Part shown: positions 44,154 to 54,213 of the stretch, piece by piece
How the letters are laid out: the number at the start of each line of letters is the position of its first letter
Position numbering within the stretch: the first letter of the stretch is position 1
Origin: Tardiphaga sp. 709
GTDB taxonomy: Bacteria > Pseudomonadota > Alphaproteobacteria > Rhizobiales > Xanthobacteraceae
Assembly (NCBI RefSeq): GCF_032401055.1
Contig: NZ_CP135529.1
Span: forward strand, 558,001 to 622,000
DNA length: 64,000 nucleotides
Direction: 5' to 3'
Position numbers and translations under genes: made by a program
Notes under the pieces: generated by a model
Databases searched by the model: none
Told to the model about the DNA's origin: nothing
Seen by the model: only the letters and a program-made list of their open reading frames with translations

Positions 44154-46646
44154 TCAATACAGGCCGCCCGTTCCCGGTCGCATGAAACTGCGGTCGGTTT
44201 CCGGCGACACCGAGAGCGAACGACCGTCCGCATCGGCGACACCGATCACAGAGTAGTTGTCCGGCGGCGCGGTGCCCGGCTTGAAGGCCTCGAGGATGGT
44301 GCGGCCGCCATCGCCCGGTCCGGCGCGCATGCCCGACTTGGCGTCGACGCGGATCAGCTTGATGCCGGCAGGCACGCGGAACGGTACGGCCGGCTTGTCG
44401 GCGAGCGCAAGCTTCATGAAGTCCTTCGCAATCGGCGCAGCCAGCGCACCGCCGGTGGCCTTGTTGCCGAGGTTCCGGGGCTTGTCGTAACCGACATAGA
44501 TACCGACGACGACGTCAGGCGAGAAACCGATGAACCAGGCATCCTTCTCATCATTGGTCGTGCCGGTCTTGCCAGCGATCGGCTTGCCTACTTCGCGGAG
44601 CACGGTCGCGGTGCCGCCTTGCACGACGCCTTCCATCATCGAGGTGATCTGGTAGGCGGTCATGGCGTCGAGCACCTGCTCGCGGCGATCGACGAGCTGC
44701 GGCTCGGCCTGGTTCTTCCAACCCTCCGGCGCGTCGCAGCCGCGGCATTCGCGCTGGTCATGCTTGAAGATCGTATGCCCGTAACGGTCCTGAATACGGT
44801 CGATCAACGTCGACTTCACGCGGCGGCCGCCATTGGCGAACATCGAATAGGCCGTCACCATCCGCATGACGGTCGTTTCACCGGCGCCGAGCGCATAGGA
44901 GAGATAGTTCGGCAATTCATCATAGACGCCGAACCGCTTGGCATATTCGCCGATCAGCGGCATGCCGACGTCCTGCGCCAGTCGCACTGTCACGGTGTTC
45001 AGCGAGCGCATCAACGCATTACGCAGCGTCACCGGGCCGTAATACTTACCGGTCGAATAGTTTTCCGGACGCCACACCCCGGCGCCCTGCCCCTGATCGA
45101 TCTCGATCGGCGCGTCGACCACGACGGTGGACGGCGTGTAGCCATTGTCCATCGCTGCCGAATAGACCAGCGGCTTGAAGGATGAGCCGGGCTGACGATA
45201 GGCCTGCGTGGCGCGATTGAACTGGCTCTGGTCGAACGAGAAGCCGCCGACCATGGCGAGCACACGTCCGGTCAAGGGATCCATCGCAACCATGGCACCG
45301 GACACTTCCGGATACTGCCGCAGCCGGAACTGGCCTTCGACGACGGAGCCGTCCTTGTTTGTGAGCGGATCGACATAGATCACGTCGCCCGCGGCCAAAA
45401 CCTGCGACACGGCCGTCGGTGTTTTGCCCTTTGTCGGGCCGGCGGCGGGTTTGGCCCAGCGCACGCCGTCCAGCGTGAGGATGCCGGTCTGGCGATCCTT
45501 GAGCACGGCACCGCCGAGTTCACGGCCCGGCTGGAAGCCGATCCGCGCCGACTGATCACTGACATCCAGCACGACGGCGAGCTTCCACGGCGCGATGTCG
45601 GACAGTGCTTTCACCTCGGCAAGTTTCACGCCCCAGTCGCCGGAAATATCGATCTTGTTGGTCGCACCGCGCCAGCCACGGATCTCGTCGAAATTGATCA
45701 GGCCGTTGGTCATGGTCTTGCGGGCCATCACCTGCAGCTTGGGATCCAGTGTGGTGCGGACCGACAGGCCGCCCTCATAGAGCTTCTTTTCGCCGTAGCG
45801 TTCCAGGATGTCGCGGCGCACTTCCTCGGCAAAATACTCGCCAGCAAAAATGTGACCCGAACTGTTGCGGCCGGTGACGCTCAGCGTCTCCTTGCGCGCC
45901 TTGTCGGCATCGGCCTGCTTGATCCAGCCGTTCTCCAGCAGACGATCAACCACATAGTTGCGGCGTTCGATAGCACGGTCGCGGTTCTTGATCGGATGCA
46001 GCGACGACGGCGCCTTCGGCAAAGCTGCGAGATACGCCGCTTCCGACACGGTCAGTTCGTTCACCGACTTGTCGAAATAGACCAGCGACGCAGCGGCGAT
46101 GCCATAGGCACCGAGGCCGAGATAGATTTCGTTGAGATACAATTCGAGGATCTTGTCCTTCGAATAGGTGCGCTCGATGCGCATCGCCAGCAAGGCTTCC
46201 TTGATCTTGCGGGTGAAGGAGACCTCGTTGGTCAGAAGGAAGTTCTTCGCAACCTGCTGCGTGATCGTCGATGCGCCCTGCGGCCGGCGGTTGGAGCCGA
46301 GGTTCTGCGCATACAGCACCATCGCACGCGCCATGCCCGAATAATCGAGGCCGCCATGCTCGTAGAAATTCTTGTCTTCGGCCGCGAGGAACGCGTTGAT
46401 CACCAGCTTCGGCACGGCCTGAATCGGCAGATAGAGCCGGCGCTCCTTGGAGTATTCACCGAGCAACGCGCCGTCCGCCGCGTGGACGCGTGTCATGACC
46501 GGCGGCTCATAATCCTGAAGCTGCGAATAGTCCGGTAAGTCCTTGGAATAATGCCAGATCAGCCCGGCTGCGGCGGCGACGCCCACCAGGAACACCACGG
46601 TTCCTGCAGCGAACAAGAAACCCAGAAACCGCACCAGCAGACGCAT
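44154..46646 (-). CDS. mrcA: Penicillin-binding protein 1A (bifunctional transglycosylase/transpeptidase)
   Basis: 830 residues. TM1 lies at about 6-29. The GT51 glycosyltransferase domain has AEDKNFYEHGGLDYSGM (catalytic Glu) and QGASTITQQVAKNF. An OB-like insert follows. The transpeptidase domain has the SxxK motif GSSFKPLVY, SLNTVTVRL as the SxN motif and GKTGTTNDEKDAWF as KTGT. It polymerises and cross-links peptidoglycan. It lies downstream of amiC and upstream of prfB, a gene order common in alphaproteobacteria. Confidence 0.95.
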   Translation of the reverse strand: MRLLVRFLGFLFAAGTVVFLVGVAAAAGLIWHYSKDLPDYSQLQDYEPPVMTRVHAADGALLGEYSKERRLYLPIQAVPKLVINAFLAAEDKNFYEHGGLDYSGMARAMVLYAQNLGSNRRPQGASTITQQVAKNFLLTNEVSFTRKIKEALLAMRIERTYSKDKILELYLNEIYLGLGAYGIAAASLVYFDKSVNELTVSEAAYLAALPKAPSSLHPIKNRDRAIERRNYVVDRLLENGWIKQADADKARKETLSVTGRNSSGHIFAGEYFAEEVRRDILERYGEKKLYEGGLSVRTTLDPKLQVMARKTMTNGLINFDEIRGWRGATNKIDISGDWGVKLAEVKALSDIAPWKLAVVLDVSDQSARIGFQPGRELGGAVLKDRQTGILTLDGVRWAKPAAGPTKGKTPTAVSQVLAAGDVIYVDPLTNKDGSVVEGQFRLRQYPEVSGAMVAMDPLTGRVLAMVGGFSFDQSQFNRATQAYRQPGSSFKPLVYSAAMDNGYTPSTVVVDAPIEIDQGQGAGVWRPENYSTGKYYGPVTLRNALMRSLNTVTVRLAQDVGMPLIGEYAKRFGVYDELPNYLSYALGAGETTVMRMVTAYSMFANGGRRVKSTLIDRIQDRYGHTIFKHDQRECRGCDAPEGWKNQAEPQLVDRREQVLDAMTAYQITSMMEGVVQGGTATVLREVGKPIAGKTGTTNDEKDAWFIGFSPDVVVGIYVGYDKPRNLGNKATGGALAAPIAKDFMKLALADKPAVPFRVPAGIKLIRVDAKSGMRAGPGDGGRTILEAFKPGTAPPDNYSVIGVADADGRSLSVSPETDRSFMRPGTGGLY

Positions 46647-46829
46647 TATCGACGATCCGTTTCAATCGCTGTGCCGCAATATAGCATACGGCGGCCCCCA
46701 TGGGCGCGAAGTCAGCAACAAGTCCCGCGGCAAAAATCAGCAAGGAGACAACCCGAAATGGACGTCAGTCTTGACCGATTCTGACAGCCACACGGAAATT
46801 TTTATAGAGCTCCGGCTGTGGCCAAACTA

Positions 46830-46866
46830 GGGCTTTCATACTGAAGGCCGGGGCTTTCGTACTGAA
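46830..46866. repeat. 21-nt-period direct repeat upstream of PBP1A gene
   Basis: GGGCTTTCATACTGAA (46830) and GGGCTTTCGTACTGAA (46851) differ at one base and start 21 nt apart. They lie in the 246-bp gap between amiC and mrcA, about 190 bp before the mrcA start. They may bind a regulator or be a chance duplication. Confidence 0.4.
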
Positions 46867-46892
46867 AGATTTGTCATTTTCAGTTCCGGTCG

Positions 46893-48200
46893 TCAGTTTC
46901 CCGGACCGGCAGAGACCATCCGCTTGGAGAAGAAGCCGTCGATCGCCTTGGCGACCGCCCCGACAGTCTTGGAGCGCCAGTTCTCGGACATCAGCTGCTG
47001 GAGATCGTCCTTGTTGGACACGTAACCCAGTTCGATCAGCACCGAGGGGACGTCCGGGGCCTTGAGCACGCGGAAACCTGCCGACTTGAGGGGATGCTTG
47101 TGCATCCGCGCCGTGGTCTTCATCTCGCCCACCACAAGCCGGGCAAAGCGGTTTGAGAAGGTTCGGGTTTCGCGCTGCGCCAAGTCGATCAGGATGTCGG
47201 CAACGTCGGTTGGCTCTTCCGTCAGATTGACGCCGGCAATGGCGTCCGCCTTGTTTTCCGAGTCTGCCAGCCGCTCCGCCTCCGCATCGGAGGCCTTGTC
47301 GGACAGCGTGTAGACGGTGGCGCCCTGCGCATCCCCCTCGCCGCGCGGCAATGCGTCGGCATGGATGGAGACGAACAAAGCGGCCGACTGGTTGCGCGCC
47401 ACCTTCACCCGTTCATCCAAGGGAATGAACGTATCGTCGGCGCGGGTCATCACGATGCGGTATTTGCCGAGCTTCTCCAGACGGTCACGCAGGGCCAAAC
47501 CGAAACCCAGCACGATCCCCTTCTCGCTCTCGCCGCCGGCCTGGGTGCCGTTGTCGATGCCGCCATGACCGGGATCGATCACGATGACTGGACGGGCGTC
47601 CGGCGCGGCATCGGGCACGGCGCTGGCGACCACCTTAGTGGCAACCGGAGATGCCACAGCAGTCGTTCCGACGGCCGGTCGCAGATCCGGACGATTCTCA
47701 ACCGCCAGCGCCTGTACGAATGTCGTGCGATCGACCGATTCGAGTTCGATCACCATCCGCGCCGGCTGCCCGTTGGCGGAATCGAGCGCGTAGGAATTCT
47801 TGATCTTGGCTGGTCCGGTCAGGTCAAACACCATGCGCGACCCGCCCGGCATCACCAGACCGTAGCGAAACGCCTTGATCAGGCCGCGGGAGACCGTCCC
47901 GGCGCCGGGATCGAGATGGAAATTGACCTGGGGAAGATCGATGACCACCCGATATGGGTCAGCCAGCGCAAAGGCACGCAGCGGGATCTTCCTGTCGAGA
48001 TCGAGAATGAAACGGGTCTGTTTCTCGTCGCCAGCGATCCGCACGTCGGAGGCGATCGGGAACACACCCTCGATTTCCGCGCGTGGCGTCTCGCCGGCGG
48101 CCTGGGCGGAGTTCGGGCACCAAAACAGCCCAAAAGCGGCACTGAAGAGCACCGTGGCCAGCCTGACGATGTGGTTTGCGCGGCTCGTCAACGAATCCAC
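46893..48200 (-). CDS. amiC: N-acetylmuramoyl-L-alanine amidase AmiC (AMIN + Amidase_3)
   Basis: 435 residues. A signal peptide ends near residue 34 (AQAA). An AMIN domain covers about 45-150 (TRFILDLDRKIPLRAFALAD), probably guiding the enzyme to the division site. The Amidase_3 zinc domain covers about 200-425: VIDPGHGGIDNG, LFVSIHADALPRG and VLIELGYVSNKDD with the catalytic Glu. It removes stem peptides from peptidoglycan during daughter-cell separation. It is divergent from rne. Confidence 0.94.
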   Translation of the reverse strand: MDSLTSRANHIVRLATVLFSAAFGLFWCPNSAQAAGETPRAEIEGVFPIASDVRIAGDEKQTRFILDLDRKIPLRAFALADPYRVVIDLPQVNFHLDPGAGTVSRGLIKAFRYGLVMPGGSRMVFDLTGPAKIKNSYALDSANGQPARMVIELESVDRTTFVQALAVENRPDLRPAVGTTAVASPVATKVVASAVPDAAPDARPVIVIDPGHGGIDNGTQAGGESEKGIVLGFGLALRDRLEKLGKYRIVMTRADDTFIPLDERVKVARNQSAALFVSIHADALPRGEGDAQGATVYTLSDKASDAEAERLADSENKADAIAGVNLTEEPTDVADILIDLAQRETRTFSNRFARLVVGEMKTTARMHKHPLKSAGFRVLKAPDVPSVLIELGYVSNKDDLQQLMSENWRSKTVGAVAKAIDGFFSKRMVSAGPGN

Positions 48201-48890
48201 TGCCTCCGAAGCAGCCCCTCATTAACCCAATAGGATTGCAGGGTTAACCGGAGCTTAAGTCGGCCGTATCGAATAAGCCTGAGTGTTGCAGCCTTGTGAC
48301 GCTTCCCTTGCATGCGACCCCCATTCCTCGTATGTACGAAGAGCTGACGGTTTAACTCCCGGTTGTGTCGTGTTCAGCCTCCCGGTGCAACGCTCGTTCC
48401 CCCGACCATCTATCGGTGGATCCAGCGTTTTCCGGCCTCCTCTCTACAACCAGCGCAGCGCGCGGTTGCCCAGAGAGGCGGTCCTAGCCCAGGCGGTGTC
48501 CGGTCCCAGGTCCTTTCTCGCTCCCGGGGCGGCTTTAGACACTTCATGACGGATTATTCCGGCCTTACGGGCGGAGTATGCGACAGCCGGTGACCGCGTT
48601 CTGCGGCGCGCCGGACGTCAGCAAAAGGCGGCGCCTTTGCCGCCAAGATGTTCAGACGGGCCGACGCTTGATGCGCCAGACTGTGATGCCGACCGAGACC
48701 CAGGTGGGAACTATGCCGATGCGAGGCCCAAGCCTCGCGCGTCGCCCCGCACTGACCTCGCGATCGGCACGGCGTTCAGGGCTGTGTTTCGGCCTTCCCC
48801 TCACCCCCGAATCAGGTGGACCGTTGCGTCACCCGGCTGCGCGACACGCGCTTGCCGCCACGCATGCCGTCCGCCTCCATGAGCTTCCAA
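48201..48890 (+). other. Long region between amiC and rne, probable rne promoter and leader
   Basis: 690 bases without a convincing gene. It must contain the divergent amiC and rne promoters. Hairpin-forming stretches occur, for example GGCGGC / GCCGCC around 48627-48645. RNase E mRNAs in other bacteria have long leaders that RNase E itself cleaves; that this is so here is inference. Confidence 0.4.
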
Positions 48891-51800
48891 ATGCCAAACA
48901 AAATGTTGATCGATGCGACCCACCCGGAAGAGACCCGGGTCGTCGTGGTTCGCGGCAATCGCGTCGAAGAGTTTGATTTCGAGACTGCGCAGCGCAAGCA
49001 GCTCCGCGGCAATATCTATCTCGCCAAGGTCACGCGCGTCGAACCGTCGCTGCAGGCCGCCTTCATCGAATACGGTGGCAACCGCCACGGCTTTCTAGCT
49101 TTCAGCGAAATCCATCCGGACTATTACCAGATCCCGGTCGCCGACCGTCAGGCGCTGATCGAGGCGGATGAACGGGCCCATCGCGAAGCTGAGGAAGAGA
49201 CCGAAAACCGCTCCAACCGTAAGCGCTCACGTCATCGCAACTCCCGTCGCCGCGACCGTGGTGAGCGGGTGCAGAGCGACGTCGTCGATACGACAGCGAT
49301 CGATCCGTCGCAGGCCGAACAGCCGCGCGATCCGGCCTTCGAGGTCCACAGCCATCCCCATGATGACGGGCACCACGCTGCCGATCACGACCATCATGAC
49401 CATGACGGTCACGAGCACACCCACGCGCATGAGCACGCCGAAGGCGATCATGCGCACGACCATGATCACCACGATCATGCCCCCGCACCGGTCGCGTCCG
49501 AGAGCGTCGCTGCCGAAGCGGCGGCTCCCGAGGTCGTCGTGTCCGAGGTCGTTGCATCCGAGCCTGTGACCGAACAGCCTGTTTCGGCAGGGTTCTCGCC
49601 TGCTCCGGTCGAAGCCGTTGCGGAGACGCCAGCGCCAGTCACCGCCGAAGCGCATGATGATCACGCGCATGACGAACAGATTCAGGCCGCTCACGCCGAA
49701 GAGAACGCGGCGCATGCCGAGGACGTTCACCACGAAGAGCGCGCCGAGGGTGAGCACACCGCTGCCGCTGACAGCGACGAACACGACGACGAGGAAGACG
49801 AAGAAGACGGCGAGGAAGAAGCCGAAGAGGATCAGGTCGAATCCGTCGGCGGTGACGACGTTCTCGAGGAAGTCCCCGAGCGCGCCTTCCGTCCGCGTCG
49901 CCAGTACAAGATCCAGGAAGTCATCAAGCGCCGCCAGGTCATGCTGGTGCAGGTCGTCAAGGAAGAGCGCGGCAACAAGGGCGCTGCGCTGACCACCTAC
50001 CTGTCGCTCGCCGGCCGCTACGCCGTGCTGATGCCGAACACTGCCCGTGGCGGCGGCATCTCGCGCAAGATCACCTCGGCACAGGATCGTTCGCGTCTCA
50101 AGGAAGTGGTGTCGGACCTCGACGTGCCGGAAGGCATGGGGATCATCCTGCGCACCGCCGGTGCCTCGCGCACCAAGCCGGAAATCAAGCGCGACTTCGA
50201 ATACCTGATCCGGATGTGGGAAACCGTCCGCGACATGACGCTGAAGTCGCAGGCCCCGACCCTCGTCTACGAGGAAGGCTCGCTGATCAAGCGTTCGCTG
50301 CGCGACCTCTACAACAAGGAAATCGACGAAATCCAGGTTGCGGGCGAAGCCGGCTATCAGGAAGCGCGCGACTTCATGCACATGCTGATGCCGAGCAATG
50401 TGCGCGCGGTGAAGCAGTATCGCGACGGCCAGCCGCTGTTCTCGCGCATGGGCGTCGAGAGCCAGTTGGACGCGATGTTCTCGCCGACCGTGCAGCTCCG
50501 CTCAGGTGGCTACATCGTCATCAACCAGACCGAAGCGCTGGTCTCGATCGACGTGAACTCGGGTCGTTCGACCCGCGAGCACCACATCGAAGACACCGCG
50601 CTGAAGACCAATCTCGAAGCCGCCGAGGAAGTCGCGCGTCAGCTCCGCCTGCGCGATCTCGCCGGCCTGATCGTGATCGACTTCATCGACATGGACGAGA
50701 AGCGCAACAACCGCGCTGTCGAACGCAAGATGAGCGACTGCCTGCGGCAGGATCGCGCGCGCATCCAGGTCGGCCGCATCTCGCATTTCGGCTTGCTGGA
50801 AATGTCGCGCCAGCGCATTCGCGCCAGCGTGCTGGAGAGCTCCACCGATATCTGCCCGCATTGCGGCGGCAGCGGTCATGTCCGCTCGGTCTCGTCAGTA
50901 GCCCTGCAGTTGCTGCGCGGCCTCGAAGAGACCCTGATGAAGGGCGCCACGCATAACCTGATTGTGCGCACCCGCACCGATGTCGCGCTCTATGTGCTGA
51001 ACCACAAACGTGGCCATCTGCGCGATCTCGAAAACAGCTTCAAGGTGACGCTCGCCGTCATCGCCGATCCGAATGTCAGCGGTCAGCAGTCCTTCGTGAT
51101 CGACCGCGGCGAACAGGTGCATACGCTTGAAGCCGCCAAGGCGCTGCTCGCGGCGCAGGTTGCGGCCTTCCCGCCGCCGCTGGAAGAAGAACCCTTCGAC
51201 GACGAAGACCTGTTCGAGACGGAAGCCGAGATCGAGACCGAGGAGACCGAAGGTCTCACCGACGACGAGACCTCGGGTGAAAGCGCCGCTGGCGATGCAG
51301 ACGGTGATGGGCGCAAGCGCAAGCGTCGTCGGCGCCGTCGTGGTCGCTCGGGCGAAGCCCGCGAGGGCGGCGCCCCCGGTCGCGAGGGCGGCGAGTTCCA
51401 GAACGCCGCTGAAGGCGCGGTTGAAGGTAACGTCGAAACCGTTGGCGACGACAGCGAAGGCGAAGACGACGAGACCGACGATCAGCCCCGTGAAGCCCGT
51501 ACCGACCAGCCGGCCGATGGCGAGCGACGTCCGCGTCGCCGCGGTCGTCGTGGCGGTCGTCGTCGGCGTGGTGGTAACGACGAAGGTCTGGCCGGATCGA
51601 TTTCCGATGAACTCGGACCGACGCAGAGCTCGGAAGCCAGCGATGCTGTGGCCGATCTCGAAGGTCAGGACACGCGCCAGCACGCAGCTCCGGACGCCGT
51701 GACGTCCTATGCCGCACCACAGCCACAGGCCGAACAGAGCCGTCACGACGCCGTGCCGATGTTCGCTCCGGCAGCGCCTGAGCCGGCGCCGGCTGCCCCT

Positions 51801-52052
51801 GCTCCTGTCGCAGCACCTTCCCCCGTGCAGGAAGCCGCGGCACCGCAGGAAGATGACAAGGCTGCAGCACGCCGTCGCTCGACGGTGCGCGAGAAGGTCA
51901 ACTTCGGTTCGACGTCTCCGGAGCCGCAGCCCGCTGCAGCGCCTGTGGCCACTACACCGGAGCCGACACCTGCTCCTGTGGCCGCAGCGCCAGCAGCCGA
52001 AGCCCAGCCGCGCAAAGCTGGCTGGTGGTCACGCGTCCTCGGCAGCGACTAA
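48891..52052 (+). CDS. rne: Ribonuclease E
   Basis: About 1053 residues from the ATG of MPNKMLIDATHPEETRVVVV; ATG 48879 is possible. The S1 RNA-binding domain (GNIYLAKVTRVEPSLQAAFI) is split by a long insert, residues about 105-335, with a His/Asp-rich run (152-200) and an acidic run (about 292-320). The catalytic core follows, with VSIDVNSGRSTREH and IVIDFIDMDEKRNN holding the Mg-binding Asp residues, and the zinc-link CPHCGGSGHV. The C-terminal half is disordered with Arg-rich patches (RKRKRRRRRR), ending in GWWSRVLGSD, like the GWW tail that binds PNPase in Caulobacter RNase E. It is the core of the RNA degradosome. Confidence 0.96.
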   Translation: MPNKMLIDATHPEETRVVVVRGNRVEEFDFETAQRKQLRGNIYLAKVTRVEPSLQAAFIEYGGNRHGFLAFSEIHPDYYQIPVADRQALIEADERAHREAEEETENRSNRKRSRHRNSRRRDRGERVQSDVVDTTAIDPSQAEQPRDPAFEVHSHPHDDGHHAADHDHHDHDGHEHTHAHEHAEGDHAHDHDHHDHAPAPVASESVAAEAAAPEVVVSEVVASEPVTEQPVSAGFSPAPVEAVAETPAPVTAEAHDDHAHDEQIQAAHAEENAAHAEDVHHEERAEGEHTAAADSDEHDDEEDEEDGEEEAEEDQVESVGGDDVLEEVPERAFRPRRQYKIQEVIKRRQVMLVQVVKEERGNKGAALTTYLSLAGRYAVLMPNTARGGGISRKITSAQDRSRLKEVVSDLDVPEGMGIILRTAGASRTKPEIKRDFEYLIRMWETVRDMTLKSQAPTLVYEEGSLIKRSLRDLYNKEIDEIQVAGEAGYQEARDFMHMLMPSNVRAVKQYRDGQPLFSRMGVESQLDAMFSPTVQLRSGGYIVINQTEALVSIDVNSGRSTREHHIEDTALKTNLEAAEEVARQLRLRDLAGLIVIDFIDMDEKRNNRAVERKMSDCLRQDRARIQVGRISHFGLLEMSRQRIRASVLESSTDICPHCGGSGHVRSVSSVALQLLRGLEETLMKGATHNLIVRTRTDVALYVLNHKRGHLRDLENSFKVTLAVIADPNVSGQQSFVIDRGEQVHTLEAAKALLAAQVAAFPPPLEEEPFDDEDLFETEAEIETEETEGLTDDETSGESAAGDADGDGRKRKRRRRRRGRSGEAREGGAPGREGGEFQNAAEGAVEGNVETVGDDSEGEDDETDDQPREARTDQPADGERRPRRRGRRGGRRRRGGNDEGLAGSISDELGPTQSSEASDAVADLEGQDTRQHAAPDAVTSYAAPQPQAEQSRHDAVPMFAPAAPEPAPAAPAPVAAPSPVQEAAAPQEDDKAAARRRSTVREKVNFGSTSPEPQPAAAPVATTPEPTPAPVAAAPAAEAQPRKAGWWSRVLGSD

Positions 52053-52073
52053 GCGCCTTCCAACGCAACAACG

Positions 52074-52107
52074 AAAAAGCCGCCCGGCAAAACCGGGCGG
52101 CTTTTTT
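52074..52107. terminator. Terminator between rne and dctA
   Basis: AAAAAGCCGCCCGG / CCGGGCGGCTTTTT with a 5-nt loop and T-runs on both strands; it serves the convergent rne and dctA genes. Confidence 0.93.
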
Positions 52108-52128
52108 AGTGCTGCGATCTACTGCGAA

Positions 52129-53469
52129 TCAGTCCGTCGTGATTGCCGTTTCCACATCCGACGGATCAATGGTCTTGTTGAGATTGGCGTGCATCGTGTC
52201 GTGATCAAGCTCGCCTTCCCACCACGACACGAACACCGTAGCAATGCCGTTGCCCGTGATGTTGGTAAGCGCGCGCACCTCGCTCATGAATTTGTCGATC
52301 GAGAACACGATCGCCATGCCGGGCACCAGACGCGGATCGACCACCGACAGCGTGGCTGCCAGCGTGATGAAGCCGGCACCGGTGACGCCCGAAGCGCCTT
52401 TGGAGGTCAGCATCGCCACGATCAGGATAGTCACCTGCTGGCCGAACGACAGATCCACACCGAGCGCCTGGGCGATGAACAAGGTCGCCAGGGTCATGTA
52501 GATATTGGTGCCGTCGAGGTTGAACGAATAGCCGGTCGGCACCACGAGGCCGACGACCGATTTCGAACAGCCCAGACGCTGCAGCTTCTCCATCAGCTGC
52601 GGCAACGCGCTTTCCGACGAAGAAGTACCGAGCACGATCAAAAGCTCATCCTTGATGTAGACGATGAACTTGAAGATGTTGAAGCCGACGATGCGGGCAA
52701 TGATGCCGAGCACGACCACCACGAACAGTGCTGCAGTCGCGTAGAACAGCACGATCAGGCTCAGCAGGTTGGTGAGCGCTGCCGGGCCGAACTTGCCAAT
52801 GGTGTAGGCCATCGCGCCGAATGCTCCGAGGGGGGCCGCCTTCATGACAATGGCGATCACGCCGAACACGGCATGCGACGTCTCATCAATCATGTCGCGC
52901 AACCTGTGGCCACGCTCGCCCAGCGCCATCAGCGCGAAACCGAACAGGATCGCAAACAACAGCACCTGCAGGATGTCGCCCTTGGCAAAAGCGCCGACGA
53001 CGCTGTCGGGGATGATGTTGAGCACGAAATCGACCGACTTCGTCGCTTCGGCCTGCTTGACGTAGTTGGCGACTGCGCCCGCGCTGCCTTCGGTCTTGGT
53101 CACCAAGCCATGGCCGACCTGGAACAGGTTGCCCATCACAAGACCAAGGATCAGCGCGAAGGTCGAGACGATCTCGAAATAGACCAGCGCCTTGATGCCG
53201 ACGCGGCCGACCTTCTTGGCGTCCTGGATATGGGCAATGCCAGACACCACGGTGCAGAAGATGATCGGCGCGATCACCATCTTGATCAGCTTGATGAAGC
53301 CATCGCCGAGCGCCTTGATCCATTCATTGGTGGCGAACTGAGGCTCCAGCCACCCGACCAGCACACCGATCACGATAGCGATCAGCACCTGAATATAGAG
53401 AACCTTGTACCAGGGCTTTTTGACCGGAGCGGCCGCTCCCGGACCCGCCGTTGCCGTTACCGCAGACAT
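52129..53469 (-). CDS. dctA: C4-dicarboxylate transporter DctA
   Basis: 446 residues, about eight membrane helices plus two re-entrant hairpins. The Ser-rich hairpin [13 protein letters not shown], the motif [15 protein letters not shown] and [19 protein letters not shown] mark the dicarboxylate/amino acid:cation symporter family. With [17 protein letters not shown] at the start and its length it fits DctA, importing succinate, fumarate and malate. The partner DctB/DctD sensor genes are not in the window. Confidence 0.93.
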   Translation of the reverse strand: MSAVTATAGPGAAAPVKKPWYKVLYIQVLIAIVIGVLVGWLEPQFATNEWIKALGDGFIKLIKMVIAPIIFCTVVSGIAHIQDAKKVGRVGIKALVYFEIVSTFALILGLVMGNLFQVGHGLVTKTEGSAGAVANYVKQAEATKSVDFVLNIIPDSVVGAFAKGDILQVLLFAILFGFALMALGERGHRLRDMIDETSHAVFGVIAIVMKAAPLGAFGAMAYTIGKFGPAALTNLLSLIVLFYATAALFVVVVLGIIARIVGFNIFKFIVYIKDELLIVLGTSSSESALPQLMEKLQRLGCSKSVVGLVVPTGYSFNLDGTNIYMTLATLFIAQALGVDLSFGQQVTILIVAMLTSKGASGVTGAGFITLAATLSVVDPRLVPGMAIVFSIDKFMSEVRALTNITGNGIATVFVSWWEGELDHDTMHANLNKTIDPSDVETAITTD

Positions 53470-53587
53470 TCCGCTTCAACTCCCTGAGCATTTTTACTGC
53501 CGCGGTCATTAGTCACATGGGCGGCCTCTTGCAAGCCGCCACGCGGAATTACTTGGGCGATTAACGAACAAATATCGCGCCGAGCGT

Positions 53588-54196
53588 TCAGCGATACCGG
53601 CGATCAACCATTCCGCGCAGGACGGGTACCAGGATCGCGCCCAATGTGTTCTTCACTAATGCCCCCGCCAGGAACGGCATCACGCCGACCAACCAGGCTT
53701 TCTCGGCACCGAGCTTCATACCGTAAGCCAGCCACGCAAAGCCCATGGCCATGATCACGATGTGGCCGATGGCCATGGCAACGAACAGGCGGACCATCGA
53801 GCGATCCCATCCGCGTTCGCTGAACCAGCCCGTGATGAACGCAGCAACGACGAAGCCGGACAGGAAGCCGGCCGTCGCCCCTGTGAGCGGCTTGAGGCCA
53901 CCAACGGGCCCAGCGAACACCGGCAATCCCAATGCACCGACGGCGAGATAGGCGATGATCGTCAACGTGCCGAGGCGCCAGCCATAGACGGCGCCGATCA
54001 TCAAAACAACCAGCGTCTGCAGGGTCATCGGCACATATGGCAATGGCAGATTGATCTTCGCCGAAACCGCCAACAACGCGACGCCAAACGCTGCCAGCAC
54101 CACGGCACGGCGCGCAGCGGCAAGGCCCTCACCGCGGCTTGGCCACCACACACTGGCGATCGAGACGTGGGGCAGATTCGAGACGGATGAATCCAT
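53588..54196 (-). CDS. bioY: Biotin transporter S-component BioY
   Basis: 202 residues from ATG 54196 (a TTG two codons earlier is possible), six membrane segments. KINLPLPYVPMTLQTLVVLMIG and GLPVFAGPVGGLKPLTGATAGFL are BioY signatures. BioY is the substrate-binding subunit of an ECF transporter; no BioM/BioN genes are adjacent, and solitary BioY can work alone in some rhizobia. It follows the aminotransferase gene by 17 bp on the same strand, so co-transcription is likely. Confidence 0.93.
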   Translation of the reverse strand: MDSSVSNLPHVSIASVWWPSRGEGLAAARRAVVLAAFGVALLAVSAKINLPLPYVPMTLQTLVVLMIGAVYGWRLGTLTIIAYLAVGALGLPVFAGPVGGLKPLTGATAGFLSGFVVAAFITGWFSERGWDRSMVRLFVAMAIGHIVIMAMGFAWLAYGMKLGAEKAWLVGVMPFLAGALVKNTLGAILVPVLRGMVDRRYR

Positions 54197-54213
54197 CGAC
54201 AAGACAGGCTATC

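Noticed and set aside
48283-48593. Small frames in the region before rne
   Set aside because: No ribosome sites or recognisable sequence; more likely untranslated leader.
49345-49490. His-rich run as a separate metallochaperone gene
   Set aside because: It is in frame within RNase E and flanked by the two halves of the S1 domain.
51709-53487. 592-codon plus-strand frame over the rne end and dctA
   Set aside because: It crosses a strong terminator and is antisense to dctA; Arg/His/Asp-rich shadow.
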